Assembly (NCBI GenBank): GCA_021029095.1 | Contig: JAJOHG010000184.1 | Span: 1-50,885 of the forward strand | Reading direction: 5' to 3' | DNA: 50,885 nucleotides | Source of the DNA: Phellopilus nigrolimitatus | Lineage: Eukaryota; Basidiomycota; Agaricomycetes; Hymenochaetales; Hymenochaetaceae | Part shown: in pieces, positions 10,501-20,073 of the stretch | Layout: each line of letters starts with the position of its first letter | Numbering within the stretch: position 1 is the stretch's first letter | The notes under the pieces: model-generated | What the model saw: the letters and a program-made list of their open reading frames with translations, nothing else | Told to the model about the DNA's origin: nothing | Databases searched by the model: none | Made by a program: the position numbers and the translations under genes

Positions 10501-11940
10501 TCAGTGCTCAATAACATCATCTGAATTAGTGTATACACACTTGTAAGTATCGAGTGTCCTGAAAGTCGCGAGCACAGTGTCGTGGTCGTTACCTTGGCTC
10601 ATTCCAAATCTCGAATGTGAGTAGTCGATAACGAGCAAGTCTCCCCAGACGGTGATTGCCTCATGTATCACTTCCGAACGTTCAGCAATAACCTCTGGTT
10701 CCAGATACTCGCATTCGCGATGGCTAAACTGACGAGAATTTCGGTGTACTGCGGCTGCATTCTCGTTGAAGAGAGCTCGAGTCAACGAGACAGATCGGGT
10801 GGGTTGTCACAGACGGAGAGGACACATACGCCACCAATTGACAACACGACCTCATTCGCGAGAAAGGTGGCGAAAACCCTGATGCGCAAGGTGCGATTTT
10901 TCTTAGCATCGATAGGAAATGAGCGAAGGAAAGGTGCGGCGGCTCTCTTGAAGAAAAATAGAACAGAATTGCGTGCGAGGGAGCGGATCAAACAGTTCCC
11001 CATCCGGAATCCTCTCTCGGGAGGCCCTTGTACGCGGCAAGCCCAAAGAGTAGCGCCTCGTTCACGAGCAGTGGGGCCTAGAACGTTTTGAACGAGTTCG
11101 GGAGTGTCTTGCGGATGCACATGTTTGGGGGGAGATCGTCACCGTAATATAGAGATGCGGCTGGGAAATCAACCCGCGTAAAATATTCTCAAACACAAGA
11201 TATGTCAGGCAGTCAACATGCCTATTGCGAAGTTTTACGCTAAAATTGTGCTTGTACTCACCGTCTTGCGCTTCCATTAATCTTATAGAGATACCGAGCA
11301 TGGCACCCACCGTGGTCGCAAACGACAAGACGAGGAGCACAAGGATCTTCCGGGTCCGGTCGTACATTGCATAGAGGCGAAGCTGGAGTGGCACTAATCA
11401 TCGTTGTGTTGGTCTGAGTTCTCTCGAGAGAAGATATTAGAATGGCGACACGTACGTTCGGCGAAGGCAGTGGAAATAATTCTCCTGCTATCCAGTTCAC
11501 CCTGATCCATGCTGTACCTAAGCGACGCCCCTCGATCAATCAAGTTGGCAGCGCAAGAAGAACAGTACACCAACGACTGAGACGAAGTATACGTCTCAGA
11601 ATTGAGGTCAAGACCATTGACAAACGGGAATTCGACTTACAGCTAAAAAGGGAACATATAATGTAAGAAAATGGTTCGTGTGGCGCTCACCACACTCACT
11701 TCAGTAGATACATGCGATAAACACATAGCTAGAGCACAGACGACCCCTTGTCAATCCCCCATTCTTTCAACCATTCGACGGAACAGAAAAAGGCTGACCA
11801 GTGATATAAAACTGCGAAAAAGCAGCACCTCAGCCAGCTCTGAGGCTGCCGTCATCCGCCGCCAAAAAAAGTGATGTGCAGCCTCGTCCGAAACCGATGT
11901 ATTTGCAAACTCTATCAGCTCAATGCGACAGTTGGTAAGG
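10501..11940 (-). pseudogene. DUF6533-type membrane protein, copy B (decayed)
   Basis: This stretch matches copy A exon by exon: RLGTAWIRVNWIAG (about 11500), LQLRLYAMYDRTRKILVLL (11330-11390), MCIRKTLPNSFKTF (about 11080-11120), MGNCLIRSLARNSVLFFF (about 10950-11010) and IANASIWNQRLLLNVRK (about 10690-10740). A TAG replaces the TGG (Trp) seen in copy A just after FKTF, and a small deletion follows in the GLPRE region and shifts the frame. The 5' exons (11.6-11.9 kb) are recognisable only as diverged DNA, and the first exon is not found. The gene is dead. Confidence 0.75.
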
Positions 11941-12250
11941 GGGATGGCCGAGCAGCCTTCTTGGATGGACTGGGGCGGTCGACCTGCGCAGCACAGCGGC
12001 GTCCGGGTCGGGAGCGAACAGACGGACATGCAGAGTTTACTCCATAACGACAATGTCCTACTAGTCGCGCACGCGCCTCTAGACCCCAGCTCCCGATGTT
12101 CCTTTCAAGACATCTGAGATGATCTCGTTGCTGGGAGCTGATGCGCATTGGAAGGAAAAGATACCGGTTGAAGCTCGAAACCAGATCTAAAGAGTTCCTT
12201 CCGGGATCTGCGCCTGGATCTAGCTATCTAGATTTATTTTGGAAGATCTA

Positions 12251-13041
12251 CCGTCATGGACCGGTCCTTGAAACAGCACATTTTATTTTGCTTTTTACAC
12301 AATTATCTCGTGAAAATCTTTCAAACAAAAAATACTATTATAAAGCTATACTACTCAGGCCTATCTGCACAAAATTTCGAGTGATAAAAGCAAGGAACAA
12401 ATGAGTTATGAAGCGCATACAGTTTGACTCCGAAACGGCAAATCACCACTCCTTGCAACACAAATTTCCCACGCTTATCTTCACTTGGGATTTGAGCCGC
12501 TGATCACATCCTGGCTGACATTTTGAATGTCAATTTGCTTCCAAATTGTCCTCATTATCTTACGGGAGCTCTGGCTTGGGAATAGGCAGAAGTGAGCAAT
12601 TAAACTGCAATGAGACATGGCACGGAAAGTCTGTGACATGACAAGTCAGTGACACAAGTGTCACAATTGCAAAGAGCGCCACACACAACTTTCCTGAATT
12701 TTTACACAACTGTATACTTATCCATCTGACTTGAAATTTTGTAAGGACATCAATAATATTGTGTTAGCTGTAAATACATTTTGTTTGAGCATAAAGAAGG
12801 GTTTTACGAGTGCATAAGACTGGAAACATTTTGAACCACTCAGTTCTAGTACCTTCTCACGCTTATTTAACCCATAACTTCATTAATTGTAGACCATTTT
12901 ACACCAGATTTTTTTGTAGTAGTGTATTTAGATGAAAAGATGATTTTTGTGCACTAATTTGAGCTGAGGAAGGTGTTGTTGAGTCAAATTAAATGGTGTG
13001 TTACAAGGAATGGTGGTGTTGCAAGGACCGGTCCATGACGG
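12251..13041. mobile_element. 791-bp AT-rich element with 20-bp terminal repeats and TA flanks
   Basis: The left end CCGTCATGGACCGGTCCTTG and the right end CAAGGACCGGTCCATGACGG are exact inverted repeats, flanked by TA on both sides. The motif CCTTGCAACAC or CCTTGTAACAC recurs just inside the ends (about 12455, 12996-13008 and 13013-13023, on either strand). There is no coding potential. This is a non-autonomous DNA transposon of uncertain superfamily. The TA duplication fits Tc1/mariner but other TA-targeting families are possible. Confidence 0.8.
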
Positions 13042-13893
13042 TATTCAATCTTTAGGCCCGCTTGTAGTGAAGACCTGAGACACGCCTTAAGCTTTTGAAT
13101 TTTGAGCATCGACGGAAATGGCAGAAAAAAGGTAAAATACATCTTTTTCTTGTGCCTTCACTAAAAGGGAAGCTAGTTACCGAAATGGAAATTGCAGTGC
13201 GTTACTAAGCACACCATGTAAGGAAAGAGCTTGAAAACTCATGTCAGCAAATCGCCTTTCATGAACTCCAATTAGACGCCCTTCCGTTTCTGGTGGGAGA
13301 CAGAGATATTGTAGTATTAGTAGGGTTAGATCTTGTATCACAGATTCGAGAGCGACCCCGGCAGAATCCATCAGAGCCGATCGCTGGCCAACCGTTGAAA
13401 CAATACAACTCAAATTCGACATTCATAATCCAGTCATCGCAGGGCTTGTCGTACATGTGTTCAACCATTGTTTCTCGATTTCATGCGAACTCTGCAGCGT
13501 CTAGCGCTGCCATTGTTTCAAGTTTTCAGCTGTAAGAAATACGCGGGAACAGCAATTGCTGTTTCTTACGGCCATTTGGTAACCTTAGGGTGGTGGGACT
13601 TCCAGCCGGTAGAAATCATGATCTGCGAGTGACAAGAGTGGCAGACGCGTGTGCATTGTACATGTAGCTGAGGCTGACACCGGTGCCGTGGGCAAGAGTG
13701 GCCGGGCGTTGTAGCTGGAGGCTGACGTTAACACCGTGACTCGCACGGTATGGCTGGCAGCGGGAGCTCGATCGCGCTGGCTACACTCGTGTCGGAGGGA
13801 CAAAAAGCAATTCGGGCTCATGAAAGGAATTTGAGACGGTCAGAGGAAATGGTACTTTAGATAGATAAGATAAGATTCCTGGAATGGACCAAC
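13042..13893. other. right flank of the insert, returning to array sequence near 13.49 kb
   Basis: No gene was seen. From about 13486 the sequence again matches array intergenic DNA: TCTGCAGCGTCTAGCGCTGC followed by CATTGTTTCA, also seen near 16645 and 20933. Loose repeats containing GAGGCTGAC follow at 13660-13720. Confidence 0.5.
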
Positions 13894-13896
13894 AGA

Positions 13897-14074
13897 GTGA
13901 CGTAAAATGTTCGGAAGCAACTATTTTTAGATGCATACTGGAATGGAAGACGCGAACCCCAGTCAGCCATTGGTACTGTGCGGCTGGCTGAGCTGGCGAG
14001 GCTGGCGGGGAGGCTGGCAGGAAAGCTGGCAGAGAGGCTGACAGGGAGGCTGGATGGCCTCGAAGAGTATAAAA
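13897..14074 (+). promoter_or_regulatory. SRP2 promoter: GTGACGTA, CGGAAGCAA, five 12-bp repeats, TATA
   Basis: GTGACGTA (13897-13904) is followed by CGGAAGCAACTATTTTTAG, about five copies of a GAGGCTGGCAGG-type 12-mer (about 13995-14055) and TATAAAA (14068-14074), 134 bp before the ATG. This is the highest 12-mer count in the array. Confidence 0.75.
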
Positions 14075-14201
14075 TGCCTCTCATTCTGCTCTTTTCTCCT
14101 TATCGCTCTGCGACCAACATCCCCCACACACATCTACTATTCCTACATTCCTTCTACAACACATTAATAGCTCTGCGCCTTAGTGCTCGTACTCATCCAC
14201 C

Positions 14202-16190
14202 ATGCGCTCCTACGTCGTTGCTGCCTTCGTGTTCGCCATGCTCAGCGGCAGCACCCCCGCCCTCGCTGTTCCCACTGGGCTGCTTAAGTCCCCCGCCGCG
14301 TTCCCCGGGGCCGGCGCTCCCTCCCTGGCGGCGTCCAGACGCTCCATCGACAACAGCTACAACCACGATGGCGGCGACAACAACGTGATCGAGGGCACGG
14401 GAGTCAATGCGCCAATTGTCAGTCCCTCGTATAACGACCGCCTCGGGAAACGTCGAGCCTACGATGTGTACAGGCACGAGGGCGGCGACAATTCCCTGAT
14501 CAGGAATGCGCCAATCTCCGTCCCAATCATCGGTACCACAGGCGATGGCGGGGCTAAGAACATCTACCAGCGCACTGTCTACGAGCAAGATGGTGGCGAC
14601 GACAACTTGGTCAGGAATGCGCCAATCCTCATCCCAATCATTGGTACCACAGGCGACGGCGGGGCTAAGAACATCTACGGGCGCACTGTCTACGAGGAAG
14701 ATGGTGGAGACGATAACTTGGTCAGGAATGCGCCGATCGCTATCCCAATCGTTGGTACCACGGGCCATGGCGGTGCGGAGGACTACCACTACCGGCGCAA
14801 TGTCTACGAGCAAGATGGTGGCGACGACAACTTGGTCAGGAATGCGCCAATCGCTGTCCCGATCATTGGTACCACGGGCCATGGTGGTGCGGAGGACTAC
14901 CACTACCGGCGTGCGGCGCGCAGCGTCGACCGCAACTACGTTCACGACGGCGGCGACAACTCCGCGCTCGACGGTCCGGTAGTCGCAGTCCCAGTCGTTG
15001 GTAGTGACCGGAAGTACCGGTCTGGGCGCCCCCACCGCGGCGAACGCACCGACGTCTATCAAAACGGCGGCAAGAACTCGATAGTCAAGACTGGGTCGCT
15101 CGCCGTCCCGATCGTTAGTCACGAAACACGCGCAGTCCGCGGTTGGAAGCGCGACGAGACAGTCTACCACGACCACGAGGAGACAGTCCAGCGCAACGAC
15201 GACTACGACGGCGACAATGGCGACGGATTGCCTGTGTTTGTGGCTGGCGCCGCCGCCGGATTCGCTGGCCAAAACAACGATGACGCATCCGGAGACCGTT
15301 ATAAGCGCGACGAGACAGTCACCCGCCACGACGAGACAGTCCACCGCTACGACGACTACGACGACGACAATGGCGACGGATCGCTGTTCCCTGCGCCTTT
15401 CGCTGCGGCTGCCGCCGGATTCGCTGACAAGAACAGCGATTACGCATCCGGAAACCGCAACAAGCGCGACGACACAGTCTACCACCATCACGACACAGTC
15501 TACGAGGAGGACAACGACAACGGCGACGAGACAGTCGTCTACCGCTACAAGAACAGCGAGTACAGCGATTACGCATCCGGAAACCGCTACAAGCGCGACG
15601 AGAAAGTCGTCTACCACCACGACAATACAGTCGGCCACCGCCACGACAACGACGAGACCGTCGTCTACCGCCACCGCTACACTGACAACAGCGGTCCGAT
15701 CGCCAAGGCTGACGTGCCAGTCCAAGTCCCAGTTCTTGGAGCCGCGACCACTGACAACTCTGGGTCCACTTCTAAGGGGCGCCGCGATGTCTTGAAGCGC
15801 AGCTACGGCTATGACCGCGACATCGACACTTCCGACGAGACCAGCCCCGACACCACCGACGGACTGCTTGATGCTAAGGTGCCGATCCAAGTTCCGATCC
15901 TTGGAGCCGCAACCACGGACGAGAGCAAGTCGAGCTCCAAGCGCAAGCGCGACTGCGTAAGCGACGCCGAGCGCACATATTATCGCAACGACTGCTACGG
16001 CACTTACGTCAACCAAGATGAGAACTCCAAGACGGTCGTCCGTCAATACGATGCTAGGCCCACCGAGACGGTCGTCCACGAATACGATGCTAGGCCCACT
16101 GAGACGGTCTATGCGGGTCCAAGGCCAACGAACTACCGCTATGTAGACGACCACGAACAGAAGGGTGTCGCCGGCACCATTCTGTCTTGA
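14202..16190 (+). CDS. SRP2: secreted repeat protein with GGDN/GGDD units
   Basis: One uninterrupted frame of 662 codons starts with the shared signal peptide MRSYVVAAFVFAMLSGS. Units in order: an SRP1-like NSYNHDGGDNNVI unit, then four near-identical units of about 45 residues with GGDDNLVRNAPI followed by IPIIGTTG (14470-14925), then YVHDGGDNS and YQNGGKNSIVK units. A middle region repeats KRDETV, RHDETV and YRYKNSEY motifs rich in His, Asp and Tyr. Two SRP1-like units ending VPVQVPVLGAATT and VPIQVPILGAATT follow, and the tail is VAGTILS. Dibasic KR/RR sites punctuate the chain. No enzyme domain is visible. It is probably a Kex2-processed secreted precursor, and no other product fits better. 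Confidence 0.85.
   Translation: MRSYVVAAFVFAMLSGSTPALAVPTGLLKSPAAFPGAGAPSLAASRRSIDNSYNHDGGDNNVIEGTGVNAPIVSPSYNDRLGKRRAYDVYRHEGGDNSLIRNAPISVPIIGTTGDGGAKNIYQRTVYEQDGGDDNLVRNAPILIPIIGTTGDGGAKNIYGRTVYEEDGGDDNLVRNAPIAIPIVGTTGHGGAEDYHYRRNVYEQDGGDDNLVRNAPIAVPIIGTTGHGGAEDYHYRRAARSVDRNYVHDGGDNSALDGPVVAVPVVGSDRKYRSGRPHRGERTDVYQNGGKNSIVKTGSLAVPIVSHETRAVRGWKRDETVYHDHEETVQRNDDYDGDNGDGLPVFVAGAAAGFAGQNNDDASGDRYKRDETVTRHDETVHRYDDYDDDNGDGSLFPAPFAAAAAGFADKNSDYASGNRNKRDDTVYHHHDTVYEEDNDNGDETVVYRYKNSEYSDYASGNRYKRDEKVVYHHDNTVGHRHDNDETVVYRHRYTDNSGPIAKADVPVQVPVLGAATTDNSGSTSKGRRDVLKRSYGYDRDIDTSDETSPDTTDGLLDAKVPIQVPILGAATTDESKSSSKRKRDCVSDAERTYYRNDCYGTYVNQDENSKTVVRQYDARPTETVVHEYDARPTETVYAGPRPTNYRYVDDHEQKGVAGTILS
14470..14925 (+). 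repeat. four tandem coding repeats of about 115-130 bp in SRP2
   Basis: Near-identical DNA repeats encode GGDDNLVRNAPI, an IPIIGTTG-type stretch, then a Gly-rich linker and an Arg-containing junction (YQRTVY, YGRTVY, YRRNVY, YRRAAR). The high DNA similarity points to recent expansion or gene conversion. Confidence 0.8.
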
Positions 16191-16430
16191 GGTCTGTAGT
16201 TTCGTGGCCTTTCTTGTCTGCGGGGTGTCTGTTTCTGTCTCGTCTGTTCACTGCTGTCTGTCTGCTGTCTGTCTGGTGTCCGTTGTTGTCTTGTCTGTTC
16301 ATTGCTCTGGCTGTTTTTCTTTTTTAATTGGGGCTGCATGTGCTGTGTATACCCGTGCTATTCGCTATTGCTATATTGCTATCTTAATAAATGCTTTGAT
16401 TGTGGGGTTTTACTTGATTGCGCTGGTGCC
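16191..16430 (+). terminator. SRP2 conserved 3' UTR and poly(A) region
   Basis: An extended CTGTCTG-type repeat stretch (16225-16305) is followed by GTGTATACCCGTGCT, AATAAATGCTTTGATTGTGG and TTTTACTTGATTG, parallel to the 3' end of SRP1. AATAAA at about 16387 could serve as a poly(A) signal. Confidence 0.65.
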
Positions 16431-16530
16431 TGACATAAAACACGAATTTTTAAAGTACGCAAAAACTCAGTCAGTCGTACCTGAAAATGAATACCGAATC
16501 GACGTATTTAGAAGCCAAGATTGGCGCGGA

Positions 16531-16546
16531 GATCGTCGACGTCGTC
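16531..16546. promoter_or_regulatory. 16-nt GATCG-N6 element (diverged right half)
   Basis: GATCGTCGACGTCGTC followed by AGCC has the same position and spacing as the other intergenic palindromes, but the right half reads TCGTC rather than CGATC. Confidence 0.45.
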
Positions 16547-17054
16547 AGCCACCGGCCCGCCGCAAAGCACCGCCATCTGGAAGGAAGCAACGTATCTCTC
16601 CTCCGCCAACGCCCAGCCACTTTTATTCGCTCTCAGTGCGATCTCTGCAGCGTCTCGCGCTGCCATTCAGGCCCAAACTACGAAACGTGCACGTGAACGG
16701 CGTTTGTGACGATCGCCGTCTCTTCCCGAGGAGAGGTGCGCATTTATTTTCGTTCTCTGTCCGTCTCCTATCCCTTCAACAATCTTGGGGCGACTTGGCC
16801 CGCGCCATCCTGGCGAGAATTTCTAAATCACAGTTTGGCCGCTCAGTGTCGTAAGTATTGTTCAGCCATTTGTACGGCAAGTCATTGGTTACATATATCG
16901 CCTGCTGCATTGAAACGTCTCTTGCGCCCGCTCTCTCTAGATCGTCTAGTTCATAAATAAAGCAGAAATTATTTTTCTCGACAGATATCCTCCAGAGAAA
17001 TATCTGCGGAAGCACGCGCGGATCGAAGATGCAGAATACCGTCATTGTCAGCCT

Positions 17055-17127
17055 CAGCCAGCCACCGCTGAGGGCTGGCGGAGGCGGGCGTTGCGGCTGG
17101 CTGACAGCACCCTGAGGTCCTTAAAAT
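17055..17127 (+). promoter_or_regulatory. SRP3 promoter, weak TATA
   Basis: CAGCCACCGCTGAGGGCTGGCGG and GAGGCGGGCG match the promoter block of the sister genes, but the 12-bp repeats are degenerate and the TATA position reads TTAAAAT (17121-17127), 135 bp before the ATG. Confidence 0.55.
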
Positions 17128-17255
17128 CCCTCCTCCTCATTCACCCCCTTCCTCCCCCTTGCAATCTCAGTAATCTTCTCCACGTACGTCTACCCACACA
17201 CTCTTTCGACAACACTCTCTTTCCGTATCTCATCGCTCGCTCGCATCCATCCGCT

Positions 17256-18254
17256 ATGCGCTCCTACGTCGTCGCCGCCTTCGTCTTCGCCATCCTCAGC
17301 GGGGGCACGCAGGTCCTCGCTGCGCCGGCGCCTCCCTTCTTCGGGCTCGGGCCCGTCGTCCCCGCGCCGGCGCAGAGCGCGCCTGAAGGCCGCCACAGCG
17401 GCAACGGCAATATACACCGTTTTGGCCCCAGAGAGGCACCGGTCGACGCGCCGATCGTGTTCCCGTTCTTTAAGTCTGCGGGCTTGGCCCAGGCGGACGG
17501 CGAGCACGGAGCGCGCCGCGGTGGCCTGAGCGGCCGCGGCGTCGCCTTCGAGCACGGCATCGACACGAGCCGCACGACCAACAACCCGTTCGCGGCGATC
17601 CCGCTCTTCGCATCGCCGAGCACCCAGAAGGCGGGAAAGACTGCGGCCGGAGCTCCTGGACCCGTGTCTGCGCCCTCGTCCAAGCGCCGCCACCGCGACC
17701 ATAGGCACGACGGCCGCGACAGACGTGGCCTTACATTCGAGCACGGCGTCGACACGAGCCGCGAGACCAACAACCCGTTTGCGGCGATCCCGCTCTTTGC
17801 GAACAACCAGAACGCGGGCAAGCCTGCCGCGGCGGCTGCTGTGCCCGCGTCGAAGGCCACGTCTAAGCGCCGCCGCAGCGTCTACAAGCGCGATGATGAC
17901 GATGATGACGATGATGACGATGATGACGATGACGATGATGACGATGACGACGACGACGACGACGACGATGACGACAACGACAACGAATACGACTACGATG
18001 ACGGCGACGTTTTGAAGCGCGATGGCTGTACCAGTTCCGGCGACGCCATGCGCGACTTTTACCGCGACGACGCCTGCGTGAGCTCCGGCGATCCTGCGAA
18101 GCCTGCCGTGGCGGACTATCGCGTGGAGCACGACAGGCCCACGTACCATTACCAAGAGGACTACGAGGGGGACGGCGTTGAAAGCCACGACGACGACGGC
18201 CATGACAATCATGTGCATGAGGGCGTCTTCGGTTCGCTTCTGGATGGCCTGTAG
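17256..18254 (+). CDS. SRP3: secreted protein with IDTS units and poly-Asp tract
   Basis: The 332-codon frame starts MRSYVVAAFVFAILSGGTQV, the same signal peptide as SRP1. Two units after Arg-rich sites read FEHGIDTSRTTNNPFAAIPL and FEHGVDTSRETNNPFAAIPL, each ending in a hydrophobic Pro-bounded stretch. They share DIDTSxxT with the second unit class of SRP1 and SRP2. After SVYKR comes a run of 28 Asp (17892-17975), then VLKRDGCTSSGD with two Cys, and the tail VFGSLLDGL. Several KR/RR sites would allow Kex2 cleavage. No known domain was seen. Confidence 0.82.
   Translation: MRSYVVAAFVFAILSGGTQVLAAPAPPFFGLGPVVPAPAQSAPEGRHSGNGNIHRFGPREAPVDAPIVFPFFKSAGLAQADGEHGARRGGLSGRGVAFEHGIDTSRTTNNPFAAIPLFASPSTQKAGKTAAGAPGPVSAPSSKRRHRDHRHDGRDRRGLTFEHGVDTSRETNNPFAAIPLFANNQNAGKPAAAAAVPASKATSKRRRSVYKRDDDDDDDDDDDDDDDDDDDDDDDDDDDDNDNEYDYDDGDVLKRDGCTSSGDAMRDFYRDDACVSSGDPAKPAVADYRVEHDRPTYHYQEDYEGDGVESHDDDGHDNHVHEGVFGSLLDGL
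17892..17975 (+). repeat. (GAY)28 microsatellite coding poly-Asp
   Basis: A run of 28 GAT/GAC codons lies in SRP3. It is in frame, coding and likely to vary in length between strains. Confidence 0.9.
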
Positions 18255-18445
18255 TTTCTGTGCTCCTTCTGTCTGACCTTTATCTGTCTGCTTCTGCCTT
18301 GTGACTTGTCTGCCTGTTCAACTGCCGTGTCCCGATGGTTCTGTATGTTGGATTCAACTTGGATGCATTCTGTTTATACGCGTGCTGTCTGTATCTCTGT
18401 ATATACGCTTTGACTGTGAAGTCCTGCCCGACACTCTAACAAGCT
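18255..18445 (+). terminator. SRP3 conserved 3' UTR and poly(A) region
   Basis: CTGTCTGACCTTTATCTGTCTG, GGTTCTGTAT, TTTATACGCGTGCTGTCTG and GTATATACGCTTTGACTGTG follow the stop and parallel the other array genes. Confidence 0.6.
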
Positions 18446-18696
18446 GGTGTCTGACGGTGTGAGTGCGAGTCTAATGTATGGCCCGGGAGTCCTGTCTCTT
18501 CAACAACTTCGGAATGACCGTTCCGCCCCATACTGGAGATCATGTCTAAAGCACAAAGTGGAATCACTCAGGGTCTTCTCTAGATGTAAAAGTAAAAACG
18601 CGTACTGAAATTCTCTCTTTTTCTGGACAGAAACTCGGAATATAATCGTGCAAGGCGAAAGAGAGCTGGGAAGCTGGTTTACGTAACCTACGGAGA

Positions 18697-18712
18697 GATC
18701 GACGAGACGATC
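18697..18712. promoter_or_regulatory. 16-nt palindrome GATCG-N6-CGATC
   Basis: GATCGACGAGACGATC is followed by GTCAGCC. It lies 45 bp upstream of the GTGACGTA element of SRP4. Confidence 0.6.
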
Positions 18713-18741
18713 GTCAGCCGCTGATCCGCCCTGACGATGCA

Positions 18742-18831
18742 GTGACGTATGCGCGGAAGCAAAAATGTCATCGCCAGCCTCAACGTCGCCGCCACCGCCG
18801 CCGGGGCTGACAGCGCCTGAGGCCTATAAAA
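18742..18831 (+). promoter_or_regulatory. SRP4 promoter: GTGACGTA, CGGAAGCAA, TATA
   Basis: GTGACGTA (18742-18749) is followed after 4 nt by CGGAAGCAA and then CGCCAGCCTC. The 12-bp repeats are nearly absent (GGGGCTGACAGC only). TATAAAA lies at 18825-18831, 174 bp before the ATG. Confidence 0.7.
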
Positions 18832-19004
18832 GGCCGCCTTTTCCGACCTTCCGTCCTCCCCATCGCCCCGCGACTATCACAACTATCTGCCCCTGCCCTC
18901 CGCATCTTCACACCCACACCCACACCCACACCCACACACCTCACCTTACACTCTCTTTCAACAACACTCTCTCTACACCTCAGCCCTCCTGCCCATCCAC
19001 CACC

Positions 19005-19433
19005 ATGCGCTCCTTCATCGCCGCCGCCACCCTCTTCATCGCCCTCCTCAGCGGTGGCACCGCCGTGCTCGCCGCCCCGCGCGCCCCCGTCTCCGCGCCC
19101 ATCTCCGGTGGCCCGCCCGCGAACCCCCTCGTCCTGCTCGGCGGGCTGCCGAAGCAGCAGCAGCAGCGCGCCAGGGCCACTATCCCGCTCCCGCTCGCGC
19201 AAAAGCGCGACTACCCCGGCCCCGGCGACGACCGCGAGGACTCCGTCGAGCAACGCTACCCCAGCCCCTTCGCCAGCGACAGCGACAGCTACAGCGACTG
19301 CACCGGGGACGACTGTGTCCAGTACGACGGTGTATACCATCACGCAGACACGAACAGGCACGTGGCACACACGGACAGGCCCGTGGAACACCATGCCGGA
19401 CCCAAGAGCGTCCTCGGTAACCTTGTTGATTGA
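19005..19433 (+). CDS. SRP4: short secreted protein
   Basis: The 142-residue frame starts MRSFIAAATLFIALLSGG, a clear signal peptide ending VLAAP. A proline-rich stretch (APVSAPISGGPP) follows, then QKR, an acidic segment, SDCTGDDC with two Cys, a His-rich part and the tail KSVLGNLVD. It lacks GGDN units but keeps the family signal, dibasic site and hydrophobic tail. The ATG at 19005 is chosen over an upstream in-frame codon because it begins the signal peptide and has CACCATGC context. Confidence 0.8.
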   Translation: MRSFIAAATLFIALLSGGTAVLAAPRAPVSAPISGGPPANPLVLLGGLPKQQQQRARATIPLPLAQKRDYPGPGDDREDSVEQRYPSPFASDSDSYSDCTGDDCVQYDGVYHHADTNRHVAHTDRPVEHHAGPKSVLGNLVD

Positions 19434-19660
19434 TCCACAGCACGTGCGACCTTTCTGTCTGTATGGCGTTTGTTTCTGTCTCGTCTGTCTGTCTGTCTAT
19501 CTGTCTGTTCAACTGCTGCGTGCTGGATGGTTCTCTATGGTGGATTGCATGTACTCTGTATAGTATATACCTGTGCAGGCTTGCTATCTCTATCTCACAT
19601 AAACACTATGACTGGCGCTCTACTCTACTCGGTGGTTCTTCTGTAAGCTGGCGTCTGACG
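19434..19660 (+). terminator. SRP4 conserved 3' UTR and poly(A) region
   Basis: CTGTCTGTCTGTCTATCTGTCTG, GGTTCTCTATGGTGGATTGC, TATATACCTGTGC and TCTCACATAAACACTATGACTG parallel the other genes. Confidence 0.65.
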
Positions 19661-19701
19661 ATATGCGGTAGGTCAGCGGCGGTGACGTATTCATGAATCA
19701 A

Positions 19702-19717
19702 GATCGACACAGTGATC
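19702..19717. promoter_or_regulatory. 16-nt GATCG-N6-TGATC element
   Basis: GATCGACACAGTGATC is preceded by GTGACGTATTCATGAATCAA. The same GTGACG-ATTCA-GAAT block precedes the palindrome at 20851. Confidence 0.55.
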
Positions 19718-19825
19718 GGCCACTTTTCTTTACCGAGAAGTACACGTAAGTGTGCATTTTAACTGAAAGCCGAGACTCTTGGACAAAACCTCGGAATTTG
19801 TTCGCGCAGGTCGCAGACGCTGTTG

Positions 19826-19908
19826 CCAGCCCCAGCCACCGCTGAGGCTGGCAGGGAGGCTGGCAGGGAGGCGGGCAGGGAGGCGGGCAGCACTCGAGGA
19901 GTATAAAA
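19826..19908 (+). promoter_or_regulatory. SRP5 promoter: four 12-bp repeats and TATA
   Basis: CCAGCCCCAGCCACCGCT leads into four tandem copies of GAGGCTGGCAGG or GAGGCGGGCAGG (about 19844-19891), then CTCGAGGAG and TATAAAA (19902-19908), 172 bp before the ATG. The SRP6 promoter is nearly the same. Confidence 0.8.
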
Positions 19909-20073
19909 TACGACTCCTCCAGCTCCTTCCTCCCCATCGCTCCTCCGCGACTACCTCTCCCATCTGCCCTTTCCCTCCACATCCCTACACCCACATTACT
20001 CGCCACCCTAAACACTCTTTCGAACAACACTCGCTCTACGTCCTCGCGCTTCTACCCACCCACCCGAATCACC

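Noticed and set aside
14470..14925. CRISPR-like regular repeats
   Set aside because: The repeats are coding, contiguous and in a eukaryotic gene. There are no unique spacers.
14193..16154. 653-codon open frame antisense to SRP2 (and similar long antisense frames at 17190-18218 and 5344-6087)
   Set aside because: The frames arise from GAC/GTC-biased codons of the repeat genes. The antisense products are Val/Ala-rich with no signal or domain, whereas the sense frames have signal peptides and conserved tails.
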